From Streptomyces sp. M41(2017) (GTDB lineage Bacteria; Actinomycetota; Actinomycetes; Streptomycetales; Streptomycetaceae), in NCBI RefSeq assembly GCF_002078175.1, contig NZ_MWFK01000001.1, positions 806,001 through 870,000 on the forward strand: a DNA stretch of 64,000 bases, written 5' to 3'. Shown here in pieces: positions 8,065 to 17,149 of this stretch. Positions within the stretch are counted from its first letter, which is position 1; each line of letters opens with the position of its first letter. Below the pieces are notes generated by a model, which saw only the letters and a list, made by a program, of their open reading frames with translations, ran no database searches and was not told the DNA's origin. The position numbers and the translations under genes are program-made.

Positions 8065-11000
8065 ATGATCTCCGACCCTCAACGCGCCCCGATATCGGGC
8101 GCGAGACGCGTGGCCCGCATTGCCGTGGCCGCGGGCCTGGTGGCCGCGCTCTCCGCGGCCGGCCCGATACCCATGGCCTTCTCCGCGGACCCGGGTGCGC
8201 CCACCGCCGACCCCGGCGCCAAGTCAGCAGCCGCCAAGCTCGGTTCGAGCGACGCCGACCTCCTCACCGAGGCCAAGGCGAACGGCGACAAGAACGTCAC
8301 GATGATGATCGCCACGGCCCCCGGTCGGACCGAGCAGGTCGCCGAGCAGCTGGACGCGGTCAAGGGCGGCTCGGTGGGCCGTACCTACGACAAGCTCGGC
8401 TACGTCCGGGCGACCGTCCCGACGGGCCGGGCGGACGCGGCCATCGCCGCCGCCGCGAAACTGTCCTCGGTGCACGGGATCGACCTGCGCCAGGAGATCG
8501 CGCTGGACGACCCGACGCCGAGCGCCGACACCGCGAAGCACGGCAGCAACACCTCGACGGCCACCACGTACCGGGCCCCCGGCAAGAACACGCCGGCGGA
8601 GAACCCGTACAACCCGTCCTTCGAGACGGGTGCCGTCGACTTCGTGAAGGACCACCCGAAGGCGGACGGCCGCGGGGTCACCATCGGCATCCTGGACTCG
8701 GGCGTCGACCTCGGCCACCCGGCGCTCCAGAAGACCACCACCGGCGAGCGCAAGATCGTCGACTGGGTGACCTCGACGGACCCGATCCTCGACAGCGACG
8801 CGACCTGGCGTCCGATGATCACCCCCGTGGCCGGGCCCACCTTCACGTACAGCGGCCGCACGTGGACGGCGCCCGCGGGATCGTACGAGATCAGCACCTT
8901 CCGCGAGTCGTCGACGGCCGGCGGTGACGCCAAGGGCGACGCGAACCGCGACGGCGACACGACCGACGTGTGGGGCGTGCTCTACGACCCGGCGGCGGGC
9001 ACGGTCACCGTCGACCTGGACAACAACGGCAACTTCACCGACGACAAGCCGATGAAGCCGTACAAGGACGGCTTCCAGATCGGTTACTTCGGTACCGACA
9101 ACCCGGCTACGGACGTCGTCGAGCGCCAGCCCTTCGTCGTGGAGATCCGCAAGGACGTCCCGATGGACCCGTACGGCGGCGACTGGGTCGGCCAGAAGCG
9201 CGACTTCGTCAACATCGGCGTCATCGAGTCCGAGCACGGCACCCACGTCGCGGGCATCACCTCCGCGAACGGCCTGTTCGGCGGGAGGATGAACGGCGCG
9301 GCCCCCGGCGCGAAGATCGTCTCCTCGCGCGCCTGCACCTGGACCGGCGGCTGCACCAACGTCGCGCTCACCGAGGGCATGATCGACCTCGTCGCCAACC
9401 GTGGCGTCGACATCGTGAACATGTCCATCGGCGGACTGCCGGCGCTCAACGACGGCAACAACGCGCGCAGCGAGCTCTACACGCGCCTCATCGACACCTA
9501 CGGCGTCCAGCTGGTCATCTCCGCGGGCAACTCCGGCCCCGGCGCGAACACCATCGGCGACCCCGGCCTGGCCGACAAGGTCATCTCGGTGGGCGCGACC
9601 ATCTCCAAGGACACCTGGGCCTCCAACTACGGCTCGCAGGTGGAGAAGAAGTACGCGATGCTGCCCTTCTCCTCGCGCGGCCCGCGTGAGGACGGCGGCT
9701 TCACGCCGACGCTGAGCGCGCCCGGCGCCTCCATCAACTCCACCCAGACCTGGCTGCCCGGCTCCCCGGTCGCCGAGGCGGGCTACACCCTGCCGGCCGG
9801 CTACTCGATGCTGCAGGGCACCTCGATGGCGTCCCCGCAGGCCGCGGGCGCCTCCGCCCTGCTGATCAGCGCCGCGAAGCAGAAGGGCCTCGACCTCACC
9901 CCGGCCACCCTGCGCACCGCGCTGACGTCGACCGCCGACCACATCAAGGGCGTCCAGGCGTACGAGGAGGGTGCGGGGCTCATCAACATCCCCGACGCCT
10001 GGGACTCGATCCGTGACGGCGCCACCGCCCACGACTACGCCGTGAAGGCGCCGGTCGACACCGCGATCGACTACGCGCTGAAGACGCCGGGCTTCGGCAC
10101 CGGCCTCTACGACCGCGAGGGCGGCCTCAAGGCCGGCGAGCGCAGGACGTACGACATCACCGTGACGCGTACGTCCGGTGAGAACCGGGCGATCCGGCAC
10201 GAGCTGCACTTCGAGAACAACGCCGAGAACACCTTCCGCATCGTCGGCTCGGACGAGGTCAGGCTCCCGCTGAACCAGCCGGTGACCGTCAAGGTGCAGG
10301 CCGCCCCGCGGTCGGCCGGTCTCAAGAGCGCGATCCTGGAGGTCGACGACCCGCGCACCGAGGGCGTCGACAAGCAGATCCTGTCGACCGTCATCGTCTC
10401 CGCGCCGGTCAAGTACACGTACAAGGCGTCCGGTTCGGTGCAGCGCAACAGCACCACGTCCTACTTCGTCACGGTCCCCGAGGGCGCCTCCGCACTGGAG
10501 GTCGCGATCGGCGGGCTGAAGGACAAGAGCCAGACCCGGTTCATCTCGATCCACCCGTACGGCGTTCCGGTGGAGGACACCGGCACCCCGTACTGCTACA
10601 ACAACTACCTCGACGGCAACGGCTGCAAGCCCGACGTGCGTTCCTACGCGGACCCGCAGGCCGGCGTCTGGGAGATCGAGGTCGAGGCGCGCCGCACCTC
10701 GCCGCTGCTCGACAACCCGTACAAGCTCGACGTCGCCGTGCTCGGCGCGGCGTTCGACCCGGCGGTCGTGACCGTCCCCGAGGCCAAGGTGGGCGTCCCG
10801 TCCACCGCCTCCTGGAAGGTGACGAACAACTTCGCCGCGATCGACGGCAAGCTCAAGGGCGGCCCGCTCGGCTCCTCGAAGAGCACCCGGCCGACCATCG
10901 CCGACGGCGCGACGCAGACCACCACGGTCGAGGTCCCCGCGGGCGCCGCGTCGCTCGACGTGTCCATCGGCAACGTCTCGGACACCGCCGCCGACCTGGA

Positions 11001-11373
11001 CCTGACGGTGTACGACGCCGCCGGGACGGTCGTCGGGCAGTCCGCGGACGGTGACTCGGAGGAGGCCGTCTCCATCGCCTCCCCCGCCGCCGGCACGTAC
11101 ACCGTCGAGGTCGCGGGCTACTCGGTTCCGTCGGGCTCGACCGCGTACGACTACCTGGACGTGTTCTTCTCCAGCGCGCTCGGCACGGTCACGGTCGACG
11201 ACTCCACCCCGGTCAAGCTGGCGACCGGCGCCTCGGCCACGGTGTCCGGTTCGGTCACCGCCGCCGCGGCCGCGCCCGAGGGACGCGAGTTCTTCGGTCA
11301 GGTCCAGCTGGTGAACGCGCACGGCACCGTCGCGGGTACCGGCAGCGTGAAGATCGAGAAGGTCACGCCGTGA
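8065..11373 (+). CDS. Large secreted subtilisin-family (S8) serine protease
   Basis: A 1102-residue exported endopeptidase with a Sec signal (about residues 10-40, ending near AFSADPG) and an N-terminal propeptide. The catalytic triad is Asp211 (GILDSGVDLGHP), His391 (EHGTHVAG) and Ser587 (GTSMASPQ); SAGNSGPG carries the oxyanion Asn. The 180-residue spacing between Asp and His is far above the usual about 30-60. This insert holds acidic loops D292-x-N-x-D-G-D and D317-L-D-N-N-G that look calcium-binding. About 500 residues follow Ser587 and appear to be beta-sandwich domains, the last resembling pre-peptidase C-terminal domains. ATG 8065 is chosen over ATG 8059 because AAGGG ends at 8058, giving six bases spacing instead of none. 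Confidence 0.92.
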   Translation: MISDPQRAPISGARRVARIAVAAGLVAALSAAGPIPMAFSADPGAPTADPGAKSAAAKLGSSDADLLTEAKANGDKNVTMMIATAPGRTEQVAEQLDAVKGGSVGRTYDKLGYVRATVPTGRADAAIAAAAKLSSVHGIDLRQEIALDDPTPSADTAKHGSNTSTATTYRAPGKNTPAENPYNPSFETGAVDFVKDHPKADGRGVTIGILDSGVDLGHPALQKTTTGERKIVDWVTSTDPILDSDATWRPMITPVAGPTFTYSGRTWTAPAGSYEISTFRESSTAGGDAKGDANRDGDTTDVWGVLYDPAAGTVTVDLDNNGNFTDDKPMKPYKDGFQIGYFGTDNPATDVVERQPFVVEIRKDVPMDPYGGDWVGQKRDFVNIGVIESEHGTHVAGITSANGLFGGRMNGAAPGAKIVSSRACTWTGGCTNVALTEGMIDLVANRGVDIVNMSIGGLPALNDGNNARSELYTRLIDTYGVQLVISAGNSGPGANTIGDPGLADKVISVGATISKDTWASNYGSQVEKKYAMLPFSSRGPREDGGFTPTLSAPGASINSTQTWLPGSPVAEAGYTLPAGYSMLQGTSMASPQAAGASALLISAAKQKGLDLTPATLRTALTSTADHIKGVQAYEEGAGLINIPDAWDSIRDGATAHDYAVKAPVDTAIDYALKTPGFGTGLYDREGGLKAGERRTYDITVTRTSGENRAIRHELHFENNAENTFRIVGSDEVRLPLNQPVTVKVQAAPRSAGLKSAILEVDDPRTEGVDKQILSTVIVSAPVKYTYKASGSVQRNSTTSYFVTVPEGASALEVAIGGLKDKSQTRFISIHPYGVPVEDTGTPYCYNNYLDGNGCKPDVRSYADPQAGVWEIEVEARRTSPLLDNPYKLDVAVLGAAFDPAVVTVPEAKVGVPSTASWKVTNNFAAIDGKLKGGPLGSSKSTRPTIADGATQTTTVEVPAGAASLDVSIGNVSDTAADLDLTVYDAAGTVVGQSADGDSEEAVSIASPAAGTYTVEVAGYSVPSGSTAYDYLDVFFSSALGTVTVDDSTPVKLATGASATVSGSVTAAAAAPEGREFFGQVQLVNAHGTVAGTGSVKIEKVTP

Positions 11374-11411
11374 CGGCGTAGGCCTCGGGCCGCGTGAGCG
11401 GTACGGGCACG

Positions 11412-11441
11412 GGGCGGGCGTCCGGAAACGGGCGCCCGCCC
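11412..11441 (+). terminator. Hairpin after the subtilase gene
   Basis: Arms GGGCGGGCG (11412-11420) and CGCCCGCCC (11433-11441), 39 bases past the stop, in the gap to the convergent sigma/membrane-protein operon. Confidence 0.6.
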
Positions 11442-11561
11442 TTCGTGTGCGCCACGACCCCGGCGCGCGGCCCGCGCCGTCCGTCGGCGTCGCCCGCCCG
11501 GGCCACCCGCCACCGTCGGCGGACCGGGCCACCCGTCACCGTGGGCGGGCCCGGCCGCCCC

Positions 11562-12353
11562 TCACTCCCCGCACTTCATGCCGCGGGACTCGGGCAGTGC
11601 CTTGACGATCCAGGAGCGCTCCCGGGCGATGGCCTCGTCCCCCGTGGTCCAGATGTCGGGGCCCGCCGCGCCGCGCGGGATGCCGACCAGCACCTCGTCG
11701 CCCTTGTGCAGCCGGGGGAAGACGTCCTTCTCCATCAGGAAGGTGATCTCCTTCTCGCCCTTGGCCGGCTTGTAGTAGTGGTAGACGTCGAGGGTGATCC
11801 GGTCCTGGCCGGTGCCGGGTTCCTGGCTCACGCGGGCGACCGTGCCCTCGGCCACGAGCCGGGAGCAGGCGAGGTAGCCCGGCGCACTGAGCAGACTCCC
11901 GCCGGTGTCGGCCCTCTTGGAGTCGGCGGATGCCGTGTCGTTCGCTCCGGCCCCGCCCTGCGCGACCAGCCAGCCCATGCCGACGACCAGGGAGGCCACC
12001 GCGGCCGCCGCGAGGGCGCCGACGGCGAACGCGCCACGCCGTCGGGAGCGGCCCGGGGCACTCCCCGGACGTCCCTGTCCCGGCCTCCCGGTGACCGTGG
12101 GCGTCTTGGCACCCGCCGGTTTCCCGGCCTTCCCGGCCTTCCGGGACGTCTTGGCGGCGTCGGCGGTCCCGGTGCTGTTCCCCGGGTCCGCCAGGGCGTC
12201 CCCGATGACGATCAGCTGCTCCCGGAGCATGTCCACGTCCTCGCGGGCCGCACGGTGCTCGGCCATGAACACGACGTCGTCGCGGGCACCCTGGGGCAGT
12301 GACGCGTCCGTGATCGCGGCCAGCAGCGCGTCGACCCCTTCGTACTCGGCCAC
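11562..12353 (-). CDS. Membrane protein coupled to an ECF sigma factor, probable anti-sigma factor
   Basis: A 263-residue single-pass protein. Residues 1-55 form a helical cytoplasmic region, 56-107 a Lys/Pro/Arg-rich linker, 108-131 a transmembrane helix (FAVGALAAAAVASLVVGMGWLV), and the rest an extracytoplasmic domain with two cysteines (LACSR and MKCGE) that could be disulphide-linked. The GTG start follows the sigma-factor stop by one base, so translation is coupled. The position and topology are those of an anti-sigma factor, but no zinc-finger HxxxCxxC motif is present, so recognition of the sigma factor would use a different N-terminal fold. Function is inferred from context. Confidence 0.6.
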   Translation of the reverse strand: MAEYEGVDALLAAITDASLPQGARDDVVFMAEHRAAREDVDMLREQLIVIGDALADPGNSTGTADAAKTSRKAGKAGKPAGAKTPTVTGRPGQGRPGSAPGRSRRRGAFAVGALAAAAVASLVVGMGWLVAQGGAGANDTASADSKRADTGGSLLSAPGYLACSRLVAEGTVARVSQEPGTGQDRITLDVYHYYKPAKGEKEITFLMEKDVFPRLHKGDEVLVGIPRGAAGPDIWTTGDEAIARERSWIVKALPESRGMKCGE

Positions 12354-12354
12354 G

Positions 12355-14212
<1,858 letters not shown>

Positions 14213-14235
14213 CGTTCCGGGCGACCGGACGGGTC

Positions 14236-14273
14236 GGGAGGGGCGGGGTGCGGGCCGGCACCCCGCCCCTCCC
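14236..14273 (+). terminator. Perfect 16-bp hairpin after asd
   Basis: Arms GGGAGGGGCGGGGTGC (14236-14251) and its exact complement (14258-14273) with a 6-base loop. It starts 24 bases after the asd stop. Confidence 0.8.
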
Positions 14274-14274
14274 G

Positions 14275-14414
14275 CGTCCCCGGCCGGCGCAGGGCGTTCC
14301 AGCGTCCCCGGCCTGCGCAGAGCGCTCCCGCCTCCCCGGCCGGCGCAGAGCGCTCCCGCGTCCCCGGCCGGCGCAGGGCGTTCCAGCGTCCCCGGCCGGC
14401 GCAGGGCGCTCCCG
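14275..14414. repeat. Five tandem copies of a 28-nt repeat
   Basis: Units start at 14275, 14303, 14331, 14359 and 14387, exactly 28 bases apart. Each begins C(G/C)TCCCCGGCC and ends in GTTCCAG or GCTCCCG. Units 1 and 4 are identical; the others differ from them by 2-6 bases. A decayed copy may follow from 14415. There are no spacers, so it is not a CRISPR array. It fills most of the 374-base gap between asd and the next sigma-factor gene; no gene is supported in that gap. Confidence 0.9.
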
Positions 14415-14586
14415 TGTCGCACGGGCAGGGGTCGCGCAGGGCGGCTGCCCGGCTCCGCACGGACCGCGGCCCGTGATCCGCGGGGCGCGCGGATGCCGGT
14501 CGGTCACGGCGCTTCCCCGGTGCGCGGGGCCTTCGAGCCGATAGCGTCACGTCGTCCCCGCGTGACGAAAGAGCCCGGAGGTCCCC

Positions 14587-16050
14587 GTGGTCGCCGACAC
14601 CGTGTGCCCCAGTTGTGGGAAGCCCCTGCCCGGGCGGGCCGGACGAACGGGGCGTTCCTCCGTGTACTGCTCGGCGGCCTGCCGGCAGAAGGCGTACCGG
14701 GACCGCCGGGCGGCACCCGCCGACACCGTGCGCGGCCTGATCGCCGCGATCGGCCGGCAGGTCGAGGACCTGGTGCCGCAGCCTCCGTCGGTCTTCTACT
14801 CCGGTGTGAACGACCTGGCCTCCTCCGTCGGACAGCTGCGCCGCATCGCCCGGGTGGCCCGCGACTCGGCCAAGGACGGTTCCGTCACGCCCGCCGCCGT
14901 GACGGAACCGGCGGTCCCTCCCCCGCCCTCGTCGCCCGCCTCCCCGGGAGATCCCGGCGGCCCCGGCTCGCCGGATTCCGTCACGCACGACCGCGTGACG
15001 CACGACCACGCGACGCCGGACTCCGGCCCGCGGGAGGCCCTGGCGCACGACTCCGGTGCGGAGTCCGTCCTCGACGAGAGCGACTTCGCCGTGCTCGTCG
15101 AGCCGTACCGCCGCGAGCTGCGGGTGCACTGCTACCGCATGTCGGGGTCCTACGACGACGCGGAGGACCTCGTGCAGGAGACGTTCCTGCGCGCGTGGCG
15201 GGCCCGTGAGGGCTACGCCGGGAAGGCGAGCGTACGGACCTGGCTGTACCGGATCGCCACCAACGCCTGTCTGGACCTCCAGCGGCGCACGGCCCGGCGC
15301 CCGCAGCGCTACGAGCCGCTGCCCGGCATGAACCACGGCAGCGCCGAGCCCCCGGCCCGTGTCACCTGGTTGCAGCCGTACCCCGACGAGGACCTGCCCT
15401 CGGCGGAGGAGCAGCCGGACGCGCTCGCCGTCTCCAGGGAGACCCTGGAGCTGGTGTTCCTGGCCGCCATCCAGCATCTGCCGGCCCGCCAGCGCGCCGT
15501 ACTGGTCCTGCGGGACGTCCTCGGGCTGTCCGCCGCCGAGACGGCCGAGGCCCTGGAGATGACGGTGGCCTCGGTCAACAGCGCGCTGCAGCGCGCGCGG
15601 CCCACGCTGCGCGACCGGCTGCCCCGGCGCCGCACCGAGTGGACCGCGGAGACAGACGCCCGCGAGCGGGAGGTTCTGCGGCGCTACATGGCCGCCGCCG
15701 AGAGCCTCGACCTCACGCTGTTCACCGGCCTGCTCAGCGAGGACATCGCGCTCACCATGCCGCCGAACCCGTTCTGGTTCGTGGGGCGGGAGGCGATCAC
15801 CGAGTTCCTGCGGATCAGCCTGGACCCCGCCTCCCCGATGTTCCTCGGGCACTGGCGCCACCTGCCCGCGCGGGCCAACGGGCAGCTCGCGGCCGGGGGT
15901 TACGTACGGCGCCCGGGTACGACGGTCTACCGCGCCCAGGTCCTGGACGTCCTGCGCATCGAGGGCGACCGCATCGTGGAGATCACCTCGTTCGAGCCGC
16001 ACCTCTTCCCCGCGTTCGGGCTGCCGCTGCGGCTCCCGGCGGACCGATGA
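14587..16050 (+). CDS. ECF sigma factor with N-terminal zinc finger and C-terminal SnoaL-like domain
   Basis: A 487-residue protein built of four parts. Residues 7-40 form a putative zinc finger (C7-x2-C10, C28-x3-C32, then RQKAYRDRR), of the kind found in small actinobacterial DNA-binding proteins. Residues about 90-155 are a Pro/Ser/His-Asp-rich linker. Sigma region 2 is about 160-225 (RVHCYRMSGSYDDAEDLVQETFLRAWR in two stretches) and region 4 about 291-340 (LPARQRAVLVLRDVLGLSAAE onward). The tail, about 355-480, is a SnoaL/NTF2-like domain, as in the TIGR02960 (SigX5-like) group. Such tails regulate the sigma factor in cis. GTG 14587 follows GGAGG by five bases. No separate anti-sigma gene is adjacent, which fits cis regulation. 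Confidence 0.85.
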   Translation: MVADTVCPSCGKPLPGRAGRTGRSSVYCSAACRQKAYRDRRAAPADTVRGLIAAIGRQVEDLVPQPPSVFYSGVNDLASSVGQLRRIARVARDSAKDGSVTPAAVTEPAVPPPPSSPASPGDPGGPGSPDSVTHDRVTHDHATPDSGPREALAHDSGAESVLDESDFAVLVEPYRRELRVHCYRMSGSYDDAEDLVQETFLRAWRAREGYAGKASVRTWLYRIATNACLDLQRRTARRPQRYEPLPGMNHGSAEPPARVTWLQPYPDEDLPSAEEQPDALAVSRETLELVFLAAIQHLPARQRAVLVLRDVLGLSAAETAEALEMTVASVNSALQRARPTLRDRLPRRRTEWTAETDAREREVLRRYMAAAESLDLTLFTGLLSEDIALTMPPNPFWFVGREAITEFLRISLDPASPMFLGHWRHLPARANGQLAAGGYVRRPGTTVYRAQVLDVLRIEGDRIVEITSFEPHLFPAFGLPLRLPADR

Positions 16051-16067
16051 GCGGCCGGCGGGCGGCC

Positions 16068-16097
16068 CGGCGGGCGATTTCGGCGACCCGCCCGCCG
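16068..16097 (+). terminator. Hairpin after the zinc-finger sigma gene
   Basis: Arms CGGCGGGCG (16068-16076) and CGCCCGCCG (16089-16097), 18 bases past the stop. The rest of the 193-base gap to the SDR gene probably holds that gene's promoter. Confidence 0.6.
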
Positions 16098-16243
16098 AGC
16101 CGTCCGCGCCGTGCGCCGGACGCCGACCGATGAGCGGGACGGGGGCGTGACGTCTGTATGACCGACGCGTACGGCCGACCGGCACGGCCTGCCGTACGCG
16201 GACACAGGACCCATACGGCGGACGAACACCTCAGGAGATCACC

Positions 16244-17020
16244 ATGCTGCTCACCGACAAGACCGCGGTCGTCTACGGCGCGGGCGGATCCATCGGCGGC
16301 GCCGTCGCCCGCACCTTCGCCCATGAGGGCGCCCGTGTGCACCTGGTGGGGCGCACGGCCGACACCCTGGAGACGGTGGCCAAGGACATCACGGCGGCGG
16401 GCGGGCACGCCGAGACCGCCGTGCTCGACGCGCTGGACGAGGCGGCGGTCGAGGCCCACCTCGCCTCGCTGGACGCCCTCGACATCTCCTTCAACCTGGT
16501 GACGCGCGGCGACGTGCAGGGCCTGCCGCTGGTCGACCTGTCCGTCGAGGACTTCGTACGGCCCGTCGAGACCGGCGTCCGCACCAACTTCATCACCGCC
16601 CGCGCCGCCGCCCGGCGCATGGCCCGGTCCGGCTCGGGCGTGGTCCTCACCCTCGACAGCGGCTCCGCGCACGGCAGTCCGATGATGGGCGGCACCGGAC
16701 CGGCGGACGCGGCGATCGACACGCTGGTGCGGAACCTGGCCACGGAACAGGGACCGCACGGGCTGCGGGTCGTGGGCCTGTGGGCGGCCGGGGTGCCCGA
16801 GACGCTGACCCGGGAGAAGCTCGCCGCCGTCGACAGCAGCATGAACCTCGACGACGCCGCCCTCCAGGGGCTGCTCGCGAACCTCGCCGGGATGCGCATG
16901 ACCCGCCGCAACCCGACCCTGGCCGAGATCGCCGCCACCGCCGCGTTCCTCGCCTCGGACCTGGCGGGGGGCATCACGGGCACGTTCGTCAATGTCACGG
17001 GCGGAATGGTCCCCCACTGA
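16244..17020 (+). CDS. SDR-fold oxidoreductase lacking the usual Tyr-Lys pair
   Basis: A 258-residue short-chain dehydrogenase-fold protein. The N-terminus has a dinucleotide-binding loop (VYGAGGSIGGAVARTFAHEGA), and HLVGR after the second strand suggests NADP(H) preference. The C-terminal GGITGTFVNVTGGMVP is typical of the family. In the active-site segment, where SDRs have Y-x3-K, this protein reads T-G-P-A-D, so Tyr becomes Thr and Lys becomes Asp. A serine is present upstream (LDSGSAHG). It is therefore a divergent or non-catalytic member, or aligned activity uses other residues. ATG 16244 has AGGAG six bases upstream. The gene seems monocistronic. Confidence 0.8.
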   Translation: MLLTDKTAVVYGAGGSIGGAVARTFAHEGARVHLVGRTADTLETVAKDITAAGGHAETAVLDALDEAAVEAHLASLDALDISFNLVTRGDVQGLPLVDLSVEDFVRPVETGVRTNFITARAAARRMARSGSGVVLTLDSGSAHGSPMMGGTGPADAAIDTLVRNLATEQGPHGLRVVGLWAAGVPETLTREKLAAVDSSMNLDDAALQGLLANLAGMRMTRRNPTLAEIAATAAFLASDLAGGITGTFVNVTGGMVPH

Positions 17021-17085
17021 CCGGCACGGACCGGCACCGACCGGCCCCTGCCACGGGCGGCAGGACGACGGCGGGAGGGAACACC

Positions 17086-17126
17086 ACGGCGGGCGGGGAG
17101 AGCGGTCCGCTCTCCCCGCCCGCCGT
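17086..17126. terminator. Bidirectional hairpin between SDR and pepN genes
   Basis: A near-perfect 41-base palindrome with 20-bp arms around a single T at 17106; the left arm begins ACGGCGGGCGGGG. It lies in the 129-base gap between two convergent genes and can stop transcription from both sides. Confidence 0.8.
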
Positions 17127-17149
17127 CACGGTCTCCCGCCGGGCACGTC

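Noticed and set aside
14275..14414. Possible CRISPR array (28-nt repeats with CCCCGG core)
   Set aside because: The units are directly adjacent with no spacers, and no cas genes are in the window.
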